From Streptomyces diastatochromogenes (GTDB lineage Bacteria; Actinomycetota; Actinomycetes; Streptomycetales; Streptomycetaceae): 34,208 nucleotides of DNA. How positions within the stretch are numbered: the stretch's first letter is position 1; every line of letters begins with the position of its first letter. Of the stretch, positions 1-8,137 are shown one piece after another. The notes beneath the pieces were generated by a model. The model searched no databases. It was given only the letters and a program-made list of their open reading frames with translations, and had not been told where the DNA came from. Both the position numbers and the translations under genes were made by a program. The DNA lies in assembly GCA_001550305.1 (NCBI GenBank), contig LRTP01000529.1:1-34208 (forward strand), read 5' to 3'.

Positions 1-76
1 CGCGACCCGCTACGACAAGACCGCCGAGTCCTACCAAGCAGCCGTCACCCTCGCCTCGCTCCTGATGTGGGCGTGA
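1..76 (+). mobile_element. 3' end of an IS5-family-like transposase (partial)
   Basis: From base 2 the plus strand reads 24 codons, ATRYDKTAESYQAAVTLASL followed by LMWA, and stops with TGA at 74-76. The RYDKTAxxYxAxVxLASLxxW ending resembles the C-terminus of IS5-family DDE transposases of Streptomyces, where the RYDK...Y segment follows the last catalytic residue. Only the tail is inside the window, so completeness cannot be judged. A CTAG at 93-96, rare in such genomes and a common target motif for this group, may mark the right end of the element. The element lies just downstream of galE, which points at it. The assignment rests on about 24 residues. Confidence 0.6.
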
Positions 77-112
77 CATTTGACGACAACTCCTAGGGCG
101 CCGGGCTCGCCG

Positions 113-150
113 CCGGCACCCTGGCCCGTCCGTCGGCTCACGGGTGCCGG
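113..150 (-). terminator. hairpin overlapping the galE stop
   Basis: A perfect 9-bp inverted repeat (CCGGCACCC at 113-121, GGGTGCCGG at 142-150) has a 20-nt loop that contains the galE stop codon. There is no T-run, as usual for Streptomyces hairpin terminators. It probably ends galE transcription or insulates galE from the adjacent IS fragment. Confidence 0.4.
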
Positions 151-1109
151 TGCTGCCACCCCTGCCACGCGGACTCGATCATCTCGTCCAAGCCGTGGCG
201 GGCCGACCATCCGAGTTCCTGGTGAATACGGTCGGCGGAGGCCACGACCCGGGCGGGGTCGCCGGGGCGGCGTTCCGTGACCTCGGGGACCGCGTCGTCA
301 TGGCCGGTGAGCTTGAGGATGCGGTCCACCATCTCGCGGACGGAACTTCCCTCGCCCCGGCCGATGTTGAGGACGAGTGAGGTTGCCGCGGGAGCGTCAT
401 GAAGACGGCGGGCCGCCGCGAGGTGGGCGGAGGCGATGTCCTGGACGTGGATGTAGTCACGCACGCAGGTGCCGTCAGGCGTGTTGTAGTCGGCGCCGAA
501 GATCCGCGGGGCCTCACCGGCCTGCAGGCGTTCGAAGACCATGGGGATGAGGTTGAACACGCCGGTGTCGGCGAGTTCGGGACCGGCTGCCCCGGCGACG
601 TTGAAGTAGCGCAGCGAGGCGGCCCGGATCCCGTGGGCGCGTGCGGCGGCGCCGATCAGCCACTCGCCGATCAACTTGCTCTCCCCGTACGGGCTCATCG
701 GCACGCAGGGAGTGTCCTCGGTGACGAGGTCCACGTCCGGCATGCCGTAGACCGCGGCGGACGAGGAGAAGACGATCCGGGCGACCCCGGTGGCGGTCAT
801 GACCTCCAGCAGGGTCTGGAGTCCGGTGACGTTCTCGCGGTAGTAGTGAAGCGGTCGTTCCACGGATTCGCCGACCTGCTTCTTGGCCGCGATGTGCACC
901 ACACCGGTCACAGCATGGTCACGAATCGTCTTCTCGAGCCGGGTGGCGTCCAGCACACTGCCGACGACCAGCGGAACGTCGGCGGGCACGCGGTCGGCAC
1001 TGCCGGTCGACAGATCGTCGTACACCACGACGCGCTCACCGCCCTCGATCAGGGCGCGTGTGACGTGCGCGCCGATGTATCCGGCGCCACCTGTTACCAG
1101 CCAGCTCAT
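138..1109 (-). CDS. galE: UDP-glucose 4-epimerase
   Basis: Extended short-chain dehydrogenase of 323 residues that interconverts UDP-glucose and UDP-galactose with bound NAD+ in the cytoplasm. The NAD-binding GGAGYIG is at residues 7-13, the conserved Ser run SSS near 115-117, and the catalytic YxxxK pair is Tyr141/Lys145 in SPYGESK. The length fits bacterial GalE (about 320-340). An ATG start at 1109 is preferred because AAGGAG (1118-1123) lies 8 nt upstream; an in-frame GTG at 1115 is only 2 nt from it. The gene is divergent from the glycosyltransferase/TagF-like operon starting at 1369. I infer that it supplies UDP-Gal for that wall polymer as well as for the Leloir pathway. Sister epimerases with the same fold, such as UDP-GlcNAc 4-epimerase, cannot be excluded by motif alone. 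Confidence 0.93.
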   Translation of the reverse strand: MSWLVTGGAGYIGAHVTRALIEGGERVVVYDDLSTGSADRVPADVPLVVGSVLDATRLEKTIRDHAVTGVVHIAAKKQVGESVERPLHYYRENVTGLQTLLEVMTATGVARIVFSSSAAVYGMPDVDLVTEDTPCVPMSPYGESKLIGEWLIGAAARAHGIRAASLRYFNVAGAAGPELADTGVFNLIPMVFERLQAGEAPRIFGADYNTPDGTCVRDYIHVQDIASAHLAAARRLHDAPAATSLVLNIGRGEGSSVREMVDRILKLTGHDDAVPEVTERRPGDPARVVASADRIHQELGWSARHGLDEMIESAWQGWQHRHP

Positions 1110-1246
1110 CGTCACATCTCCTTTGCTGCGGTCAGTGTGTTCAGACTGGTCTCTGGGGCCGGGAAAATCGAGTCAGGCAAATGGGGCGCCCATGCAGAAG
1201 GGCGGACAAGACGGTTAAGGCGAGGGAGCGGTACGCGACTACCGTC

Positions 1247-1278
1247 TTCACGGAAACATCTCGTGAATCCTTTACTCT
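1247..1278 (+). promoter_or_regulatory. candidate promoter of the glycosyltransferase operon
   Basis: TTCACG at 1247-1252 resembles a -35 box and TACTCT at 1273-1278 a TAnnnT -10 box. The 20-bp spacing is long. It lies in the 259-bp galE/glycosyltransferase divergent gap and points at the start at 1369. Weak, pattern-only call. Confidence 0.3.
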
Positions 1279-1294
1279 ATTGGGCGGTGCGTCC

Positions 1295-1314
1295 CACGGC
1301 CGGTATCGGCCGTG
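1295..1314 (+). other. perfect hairpin in the glycosyltransferase leader
   Basis: CACGGCCG and CGGCCGTG are exact complements around a 4-nt GTAT loop. The hairpin sits 54 nt before the ATG at 1369, between the candidate promoter and the start, so it could be an RNA structure in the leader or a protein-binding palindrome. No T-run follows. Confidence 0.45.
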
Positions 1315-1368
1315 CGTGCCGGCCCGCACGCGCTCTCGAGGTTCGCCCCGGAAACAGGTTGCAAAAGG

Positions 1369-3627
1369 ATGCCAAGACTCTCCCTCGTCGTCCCCGTCTA
1401 CAAGGTGCAGGGGTATCTCTCCGAGTGTCTTGAATCCGTCCTGGGTCAGGACTACGCGGACTTCGAAATAGTCGCGGTCGACGACTGCTCTCCGGACGGG
1501 TCGGGCGCCATCCTCGACGAGTACGCCGCACAGGACGACCGAATTCGTGTGATTCACCTCACCGAGAACGTCGGGCTCGGGCGTGCGCGGAATGCCGCGC
1601 TGGAAAAGGCCCGGGGCGATTACGTGTTGTTCCTCGACAGTGACGACACGTTGTCCCCGGGGGCGCTCGCGGCGATAGCCGGGCGGCTGGAGGCCACCGG
1701 GGACCCCGAGATACTCATCTACGACTACGTCCGCACCTACTGGAACGGCGAGGTCCGCCCGAACCAGCGGAGGGACCTGCTCACGAGCGCCGGCCCGGAC
1801 GTGTTCTCCCTCGCCGACCGGCCGCAACTGCTCGACCTGCTGCAGATCGTCTGCAACAAGGCCTACCGCCGGGACTTCATCGCCCGCCAGGGCCTCGCCT
1901 TCCCGCCGGGCTACTACGAGGACGCCCCCTGGACGTTCTGCTCCCTGATCAGCGCCGATCGCATCGCCGTACTGGACCGCGTCTGCCTGCTGTACCGGCA
2001 GCGGCGCGAGGGCGGCAACATTCTCGGGACCGTCAGCCGCAAGCACTTCGACGTCTTCGACCAGTACCGCCGCATCTTCGACTTCGTCGACGCCCGTGAG
2101 GACCGCGCGCAGTGGCGCGCACCGCTGTTCCGCAAGATGGTCAACCAGTACCTGACCATCCTGGAGCGCCCGGGCCGCCTGCCGCAGGACGCCCGGGCGG
2201 AGTTCTTCCACCGTGCCGCCGCCGACTACCGCGCCCGCCTTCCCGAGGACTTCAGGCGGCCGGCCGGCGACCGCGGCCACAAGTTCGCGATGCTCGAGCG
2301 CGACGCGTACGCCCAGATGGTGAGCGCCATGGCCGCGGTGAAGATCCGCAACACGGTCAAGGGGCGGGCACGCACCGCGCTCCACCGCTCCAAGCGCGGC
2401 GCGATGAGCCTCTTCTACCAGTCCCAGCTGAAGCTGCCGCGCGACGAGAACCTCGCGGTGTTCTCCGCGTTCTGGAGCCGCGGTGTCTCCTGCAACCCCG
2501 CGGCCATCGACGCCGAACTCGCCCGCCGCACCCCAGACATCCGCCGCGTGTGGGCCGTCCACCCGGACGCGATGGACACGGTGCCGGAGGGTGTCGAGCA
2601 TGTGCGGGTGGGGTCGCGCGAGTACTGGGCGGCGCTCGCCCGTGCCACCTACCTGGTCAACAACGTGAACTTCGCGAACGCCGTGGTGAAGCGGGAGGGC
2701 CAGATCCATGTGCAGACGCACCACGGCACCCCGCTGAAGACCATGGGCCTGGACCAGCAGAAGTACCCGGCCTCGACGAGCATGGACTTCGCCGAACTTC
2801 TCGAGCGCTGCGATCGCTGGGACTTCAGCCTCGTCTCCAACCGGTTCTCGAGCGCCGTGTGGGAGCGGGCGTACCCCTGCGCGTACACCTCCCTGGAGAC
2901 CGGCTACCCACGCAACGACGTCCTGCTCAACTCCACGGCTCAGGACGTCCGCGAGGCCCGCCGCGACCTCGGGCTGGACGACGGCGCGACGGCCTTCCTC
3001 TACATGCCGACGCACCGCGAGTACCAGCCCGGCTTCGTACCCCGTCTCGACCTCGAGAAGCTCGCCGAGCGGCTGGGGCCGGAGGCCACGCTGCTCGTGC
3101 GCGGGCACTACCTCCACAACCGGTCCGACCGACTCGCCGAGCTGCGGTCCGAGGGCCGGATCCTCGACGTGTCCGCCCACCCCGCGGTCGAGCGCCTCTA
3201 TCTCGCTGCCGACTGTCTGATCACGGACTACTCGTCAGCGATGTTCGACTACGCCAACCTGGACCGCCCGATCGTGATCTTCGCCGACGACTGGGACACG
3301 TACTCCGTCGTCCGTGGCACGTACTTCGATGTGGTAGCCCAGGCCCCGGGCGCCGTCGCCACCACTGAGGAGGAGCTGGCCGAGGTACTCTGCTCCGACG
3401 GTTGGCGCGGCGAGCGGGCCGCCCGGGCCCGGGACGGTTTCCGGCGCCGCTTCTGCGACTTCGACGACGGTCGCGCGGCGGAGCGTGTCGTGCGCCACAT
3501 CTTCCTCGGCGAGCCCCTCGCGGCCATGCCACCCGTCGTGCCGCTGGACGAACGGATCCCCGCTCCGCCACCCGGAACGGCCCACGAAGCATCGGCCCCG
3601 ATATCCACCTACTCGAGCCAGAGGTAG
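1369..3627 (+). CDS. GT2 glycosyltransferase fused to CDP-glycerol glycerophosphotransferase-like (TagF) domain
   Basis: Bifunctional protein of 752 residues. The N-terminal GT-A domain (about 1-230) starts PRLSLVVPVYKV and has VDDCSPDGS (37-45), the metal/nucleotide motif DSDD (90-93) and a YYED acceptor motif near 181-184. The C-terminal half (about 370-720) has the hallmarks of the glycerophosphotransferase family PF04464: QTHHG (449-453), TGYPRND, a PTHRE strand, RGHY and DYSSAMFDY (around 620). Known family members polymerise CDP-activated polyol units onto teichoic acid chains on the cytoplasmic membrane face. Substrates cannot be read from sequence. In Streptomyces such proteins are linked to polydiglycosylphosphate or teichoic polymers. 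The ATG at 1369 fits the family N-terminus; a GTG at 1312 would add 19 atypical residues. It is first in a three-gene operon, 8 nt before the next gene. Confidence 0.88.
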   Translation: MPRLSLVVPVYKVQGYLSECLESVLGQDYADFEIVAVDDCSPDGSGAILDEYAAQDDRIRVIHLTENVGLGRARNAALEKARGDYVLFLDSDDTLSPGALAAIAGRLEATGDPEILIYDYVRTYWNGEVRPNQRRDLLTSAGPDVFSLADRPQLLDLLQIVCNKAYRRDFIARQGLAFPPGYYEDAPWTFCSLISADRIAVLDRVCLLYRQRREGGNILGTVSRKHFDVFDQYRRIFDFVDAREDRAQWRAPLFRKMVNQYLTILERPGRLPQDARAEFFHRAAADYRARLPEDFRRPAGDRGHKFAMLERDAYAQMVSAMAAVKIRNTVKGRARTALHRSKRGAMSLFYQSQLKLPRDENLAVFSAFWSRGVSCNPAAIDAELARRTPDIRRVWAVHPDAMDTVPEGVEHVRVGSREYWAALARATYLVNNVNFANAVVKREGQIHVQTHHGTPLKTMGLDQQKYPASTSMDFAELLERCDRWDFSLVSNRFSSAVWERAYPCAYTSLETGYPRNDVLLNSTAQDVREARRDLGLDDGATAFLYMPTHREYQPGFVPRLDLEKLAERLGPEATLLVRGHYLHNRSDRLAELRSEGRILDVSAHPAVERLYLAADCLITDYSSAMFDYANLDRPIVIFADDWDTYSVVRGTYFDVVAQAPGAVATTEEELAEVLCSDGWRGERAARARDGFRRRFCDFDDGRAAERVVRHIFLGEPLAAMPPVVPLDERIPAPPPGTAHEASAPISTYSSQR

Positions 3628-3635
3628 CTGCTGCA

Positions 3636-6512
3636 GTGTCCGAGCACCCCGACACAACGCCCGACATCAGCGTCGTCGTCATCGTCTTCAATGACGCGGA
3701 ACGCCTTCCGACAGCCGTGCAGTCAGTCCTCGACCAGACCCTGCAGAGCGTCGAGGTGATCATCGCCGACGACCACTCCACCGACGGCTCGTACGAGGTC
3801 GCGCAGCAATTGGCCGCCCGGTCCGACCGCGTGCGGGCGATCCAGTTGGCCGAGAACAGCGGTGGCTGCGGCGAGCCGCGCAACCAGGGCGTGGCCGTCG
3901 CCCGTGGCCGCTACGTGATGTTCCTCGACAGCGACGACACCCTCGAGCTCAACGCCTGCCGCAACATGCTGGACGCGGCGGAGAGCACCGGGGCCGACCT
4001 TGTCTCCGGGCTGTGCGTGCGCGTCCACACGGACAACAGGCACGGCAAGACGGTCAAGTGGTACCCGTGGCTGTACCGGGAGACCCGTACCTTCGACTCC
4101 ATCGCGGAGATACCGGACCTGCTGGTCTTCGACACCCTGTCGACGAACAAGTGCTACCGGCGCGAGTTCCTGCTCGAGAACGGGCTGACCTTCCCCCGAG
4201 GCATCCACTACGAGGACCTGCTCTTCTCGGCGCAGGCCTACCTGGCCGCGACTCGGATCACCCTCATCCCGAACACGGTCTACTACTGGAACGTGGTCGA
4301 GAAGGCCGTCGAGAAGTCGATCAGCAACCGGCGTCACGAGATCAGCAACTTCGCCGACCGAGTGGAGATCCACCGCCGGATCGACCGCATCCTCGCCGAG
4401 CTGGGCCACGACGAGCTGAAGCTCCACAAGGACCGCAAGTTCCTCAAGAACGACCTCGTGCTGTACCTGCGGGACCTGCCCTTCCTGGACGACGACTACC
4501 GGCACCGCTTCGCCGAGATGACCCGGGGCTACATCCGGGACTTCCCCCAGGCGGCCTACGACGAGCTGTCCCCGATCCACCGGATCTGCGCCTACCTTCT
4601 GCTGCAGGAGGACTGGACGAACCTCTCCCCGGCGATCGACACGCTCATCAACACCAACAAGGTGTCCAGCCCGCTGCTGGAGCGCGACGGCCGGGTCTAC
4701 TGGTGCACGGAACACCTCGACGACCCGCTGGGCCGCGAGGTCCTCGATGTGACCGACCTCGGCTACCACGCCAAGCCGGTGCAGCGCCTCAGCCTGCGCA
4801 ACGAGGTGACCGACTACGCGGAGAGCCCCTCGGGCATCACGCTGGCCGGAGCGCTCGTGAACCCGCTCGGTGTGATCCCGCCGGACGCCAAGCTCAAGGC
4901 CGAACTGGAGTTCCGCGCCCGCCGCAGGAGCCTGCAGACGTTCCGGTTCCCGGTGGAGAGCCTGAAGCACGAGGGCGAGTCCGTGACCTGGCGGGCCGCC
5001 CTGCCGCTGGCCGCCGCGCTCCGTCCCGTCGGCATCGTCGACGACGTGTGGGACGTGCGCCTGCACCTGACCGTCAACGGCGAGCGGACGACCAGCCGCC
5101 TGACGGTCAGTCAGATCTCGCTGGAGGATTCGGGAGCCGTCCGCATCCGTCCCCGGCTCGGCCGGATGATGGCCGACCGCCTCCAGCCGCACGCCTCAGC
5201 CAAGGGCCACCTCGCCTTCCGCCTCACCCAGCACGGCAGGCTCGCCCGGCGCACCTCGATGCTGGTGCAGCGCAACATGCAGAGCCCGCCCGCCGAGCTG
5301 GCGAAGAAGATGGCGCGCAAGGTCGTCTCGGTGCGCAAGGACCTGCATTCGGGCCCCCGGAAGATCGAGGCGTACCACCGGATGATCCGGCTCCTGCCCG
5401 TCCGCAAGGGCACGGTCGTCTTCGAGAGCCACCTCGGCAAGCAGTACAGCGACAGCCCACGGGCGATCTACGAGGAGATGTGCCGCCGCGGCGTGCCCTT
5501 CAAGGCCATCTGGTCGTACGCCGGTGAGCGTCCCACGGGCTTCCCGAAGGACGTCGAGCTGGTCCGGCGCTGGTCCTGGTCCTACCTCAAGGCGCTGGCG
5601 CAGGCCGAGTTCTGGATCGACAACCAGGGCTTCCCGCTCAAGCTGAGCAAGCGCCCCGAGACCACGTACATCCAGACCTGGCACGGCTCCGCCCTCAAGC
5701 GCATGGGATTCGACGAGCCGAAGTACCGCATCCAGTCGGAGCACGAGCAGAGCGCCTACCAGGAGGCGATCGACCGGTTCGACCACTTCGTGGTGCGCGG
5801 CCGGCACGACGAGGAGACCCTGGCCCCCGCCTACCGGATTCCGGAGGAGAAGCTCCTGCGCACGGGCTACCCGCGCAACGACGCCCTGGTGCGGGCCAAG
5901 GACGCCGAGGCCCTCGACCCGGCGGCGCGGGAACTCGCCGAGCGGCTCGGCATCCGCCGGGACCGTCCGGTCGTCCTGTACGCGCCGACGTTCCGGGAGC
6001 AGGCCAACGGAGGCGTGCGGAAGTTCGAGTTCCCGTTCGACGTCGATGCGTTCGCGGACCGTTTCGGTGACCGCTTCACCCTGCTGATCCGGACCCACTA
6101 CCTGAACAACGTGACGCTCCCGCCGTCCGTGGCCGGCCGGGTGGTCAACGTCAGCGAGGAGCCGGACATCACCCCCGTCCTCCTGCTGGCGGACGCGATG
6201 ATCACCGACTACTCCTCGGTGATGTTCGACTACGCGCTGCTGCAGCGCCCGATGGTCTTCTTCACCTACGACTGGGAGGAGTACGTCAACAACAGCCGTG
6301 GCACGTACTTCGACCTGTCCGAACAGGCCCCCGGCCCCGTCGTGCGGACCGCCGAGGAGCTCTTCGACGTCCTGACGGATCTGGATGCCCTCGCGTCCGA
6401 CCAGGAGGGACGCCTCAAGGAATTCGTGACCCAGTACGGCGAGTACGACCGCGGCGACGCCGCCGCGCAGATTGTCGACCGCTTCTTCGGAAACCGGGGA
6501 GACGCCCGATGA
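3636..6512 (+). CDS. second GT2 glycosyltransferase-TagF-like fusion protein
   Basis: Protein of 958 residues with the same two-domain plan as its upstream neighbour. The GT-A domain covers about 1-320, with ADDHSTDGS near 44-52, DSDD at 98-101 and an HYEDLLF motif. A beta-rich linker lies at about 385-500. The CDP-glycerol glycerophosphotransferase-like domain covers about 590-950, with QTWHG (680-684), TGYPRND, YAPTFRE, RTHY and DYSSVMFDY (858-866). GTG at 3636 is chosen because GAGG (3621-3624) precedes it and VVVIVFND then falls near the N-terminus. An open frame upstream to 3402 overlaps the previous gene and is only a shadow. The gene begins 8 nt after the upstream stop and overlaps the next by ATGA. 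The two copies are diverged, not recent duplicates, so they probably use different substrates, for example primer versus polymer extension. Confidence 0.87.
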   Translation: MSEHPDTTPDISVVVIVFNDAERLPTAVQSVLDQTLQSVEVIIADDHSTDGSYEVAQQLAARSDRVRAIQLAENSGGCGEPRNQGVAVARGRYVMFLDSDDTLELNACRNMLDAAESTGADLVSGLCVRVHTDNRHGKTVKWYPWLYRETRTFDSIAEIPDLLVFDTLSTNKCYRREFLLENGLTFPRGIHYEDLLFSAQAYLAATRITLIPNTVYYWNVVEKAVEKSISNRRHEISNFADRVEIHRRIDRILAELGHDELKLHKDRKFLKNDLVLYLRDLPFLDDDYRHRFAEMTRGYIRDFPQAAYDELSPIHRICAYLLLQEDWTNLSPAIDTLINTNKVSSPLLERDGRVYWCTEHLDDPLGREVLDVTDLGYHAKPVQRLSLRNEVTDYAESPSGITLAGALVNPLGVIPPDAKLKAELEFRARRRSLQTFRFPVESLKHEGESVTWRAALPLAAALRPVGIVDDVWDVRLHLTVNGERTTSRLTVSQISLEDSGAVRIRPRLGRMMADRLQPHASAKGHLAFRLTQHGRLARRTSMLVQRNMQSPPAELAKKMARKVVSVRKDLHSGPRKIEAYHRMIRLLPVRKGTVVFESHLGKQYSDSPRAIYEEMCRRGVPFKAIWSYAGERPTGFPKDVELVRRWSWSYLKALAQAEFWIDNQGFPLKLSKRPETTYIQTWHGSALKRMGFDEPKYRIQSEHEQSAYQEAIDRFDHFVVRGRHDEETLAPAYRIPEEKLLRTGYPRNDALVRAKDAEALDPAARELAERLGIRRDRPVVLYAPTFREQANGGVRKFEFPFDVDAFADRFGDRFTLLIRTHYLNNVTLPPSVAGRVVNVSEEPDITPVLLLADAMITDYSSVMFDYALLQRPMVFFTYDWEEYVNNSRGTYFDLSEQAPGPVVRTAEELFDVLTDLDALASDQEGRLKEFVTQYGEYDRGDAAAQIVDRFFGNRGDAR

Positions 6513-7654
6513 CACAGCGTGACATCATCTTTGTGGCCAACGAGGTCAACGAACTCGGTGGCGTGGCACGCTGGCAGGCGCTGATGGCCACGCTGTTCGC
6601 CGAGCGCGGTCACCGGGTGACCATCGTGGGCATCGCGCCGCCCGAAGTACCCATGGACCTCGGCGACAACCCGCCGTTCGCCACGGTGACGCTCTACGAC
6701 GAGCGCCCGCCGGGGCGTTGGCAGGCGCGCACCCTGCGGAGCCGTGCCAACCTCGCGGCGCGGCGGCGTGAGGCCGCCCGCGAGACGGGCATGCGGGAGG
6801 CCACCGAGCGGCTGTCGCGCATCTTCCGCGCCGCCGAGCCCGGTGCGTTGATCATCGTGACCCAGGTGTGGGCCATGGAGTGGGTGGCCATCGCGGACAC
6901 GGCCGGGCACCCGGTCATCGGCATGAGCCACGAGTCCTACGAGTACTCGCGCGGCTCCTCCCGATTCCAGCGCGTCGAGCGGTACTACAAGGACGTCGAC
7001 CGCCTGCTGCTGCTGACCCGCGAGGACGCCGACCTGTGGATAGGCCGCGGCCTCAACAACGTCGGGTACATGCCGAACCCGCTGCCGATGATGCCGGAGG
7101 CCCCCTCTCAGCGCACTGAGAAGGTCGTCGCGAGCATCGGCCGGCTGGGGCACCAGAAGGGCATCGACATGCTCCTGGACGCCTGGGCCGAGGCGGCGCC
7201 GAAGCACCCCGGCTGGCTCCTGCGCGTCTACGGCTCAGGCCCCGACGAGCAGGCGCTGCGGCAGCAGTGCACCCGGCTGGGCCTGGACGGATCGGTGGAG
7301 TGGGCCGGCCAGACCGACGACGTCGCCGCCGCGCTGCGCGGGGCGTCCGTGTTCGTGCAGTCGTCCCGAGGCGAGGGCTTTCCACTGGCCCTGCTGGAGG
7401 CGATGGCCTGCGCCGTGCCGTGTGCCGCCTTCGACTGCGCCCCCGGCGTGCACGAGATCATCCGGCACGAGGAGGACGGACTCCTCGCCCACCCCGGCAA
7501 CACCACCGAACTCGCCCACCAGCTGGGCCGGTTGATGGAGGACGCCGACCTCCGCGACACGATGGGGGAGCGGGCGCGGAAGAACGTCCAGCGCTACTCG
7601 CCCGCCGCCATCACCGACCGGTGGGAGGAACTGTTCGCGTTCCTGGAGCGCTGA
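6509..7654 (+). CDS. GT4-family (GT-B) glycosyltransferase
   Basis: Protein of 381 residues with the two Rossmann lobes of GT-B enzymes. The N-lobe has ELGGVARW, an acceptor-side Gly-rich loop. The C-lobe starts near 205 with SIGRLGHQKGIDMLLDAW, continues with RVYGSGPD, and carries the E-x7-E nucleotide-sugar motif in GEGFPLALLEAMACAVP. It probably transfers a sugar from a UDP- or GDP-donor to a lipid-linked or polymer acceptor at the membrane. The ATG overlaps the previous stop (ATGA at 6509-6512), so it is translationally coupled and part of the wall-polymer operon. A strong hairpin ends the operon 36 nt downstream. Exact donor and acceptor are unknown. Confidence 0.87.
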   Translation: MTQRDIIFVANEVNELGGVARWQALMATLFAERGHRVTIVGIAPPEVPMDLGDNPPFATVTLYDERPPGRWQARTLRSRANLAARRREAARETGMREATERLSRIFRAAEPGALIIVTQVWAMEWVAIADTAGHPVIGMSHESYEYSRGSSRFQRVERYYKDVDRLLLLTREDADLWIGRGLNNVGYMPNPLPMMPEAPSQRTEKVVASIGRLGHQKGIDMLLDAWAEAAPKHPGWLLRVYGSGPDEQALRQQCTRLGLDGSVEWAGQTDDVAAALRGASVFVQSSRGEGFPLALLEAMACAVPCAAFDCAPGVHEIIRHEEDGLLAHPGNTTELAHQLGRLMEDADLRDTMGERARKNVQRYSPAAITDRWEELFAFLER

Positions 7655-7690
7655 ACATCGCTGCGTCCCGCGCCGGTTGCGGAGGTAGAA

Positions 7691-7725
7691 GGGGGCTTCC
7701 CCGGCTGAGTGCCGGGGAAGCCCCC
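7691..7725 (+). terminator. strong hairpin terminator of the glycosyltransferase operon
   Basis: A 15-bp perfect inverted repeat (7691-7705 with 7711-7725) closes a 5-nt loop (TGAGT). It lies 36 nt after the GT4 stop. A C-tract rather than a U-tract follows on the plus strand. It would work in either direction and also closes the possible minus-strand remnant just beyond it. Confidence 0.75.
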
Positions 7726-7743
7726 CCTCCGCATTCGGTGCTT

Positions 7744-7930
7744 ACCGCGGCCGGACCAGCGGACCCCCTGGCCGGGCTGGTAGGTGGTGATCGCCGCGTT
7801 CGAGCCGCCGGCGGTCACATTGGACAGCGTCTGGCCGAAGCGGTCACCGGCCTCGGAGGTGCCGGGCACGGCGTCGGTGCGCAGCAGCAGGACGACCGTG
7901 AGACCGTCCTCTTCCTCAGCGCCGTCTGCG
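7744..7930 (-). pseudogene. possible gene remnant in the gap before proB
   Basis: The 483-bp gap 7655-8137 has no intact gene. On the minus strand from about 7930 down to 7744 one frame has strongly coding-like G/C third positions and reads DGLTVVLLLRTDAV, then AGDRFGQTLSNVTAGG, then NAAITTYQPGQGVRWSG. Above about 7930 the reading frame loses this character, and below 7744 it runs into the terminator hairpin without a stop of its own. I see no credible start. It may be the 3' remnant of a decayed gene for an exported beta-rich protein, or simply GC-biased intergenic DNA. I do not recognise a family. The rest of the gap holds only the terminator and the proB promoter. Confidence 0.25.
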
Positions 7931-8125
7931 CAGCCGGTGTGGCGGCCGCGGCGCGGGCAGCCCTGGAGTCCACGGACGAAGCCGCGCCCACCGCCTTCGG
8001 CGTCTCAACGGACCCCTGCCGCCCCTCTTGCGGACGTCCGGAGACCGACTGGCTCCTTCAGCGTTGCGGCTCTCTGCCGCTCGTCCGCGTACTGGACGAC
8101 CGCGCGGCGACCGCCCCGCCTCGCG

Positions 8126-8131
8126 TAGATT
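8126..8131 (+). promoter_or_regulatory. -10 box for leaderless proB transcript
   Basis: TAGATT fits the TAnnnT -10 consensus and ends 6 nt before the GTG at 8138, so the predicted transcription start coincides with the start codon. I see no good -35 at 17-18 bp. The same layout occurs before proA and several other genes in this window. Confidence 0.5.
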
Positions 8132-8137
8132 CGGCAC

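Noticed and set aside
1141-3180. Long minus-strand open frame antisense to the first glycosyltransferase fusion
   Set aside because: Low-complexity composition and no recognisable domain, while the plus strand encodes clear GT2 and TagF motifs.
3723-5192. Minus-strand open frame antisense to the second fusion protein
   Set aside because: Same shadow pattern; no motif, no ribosome site.
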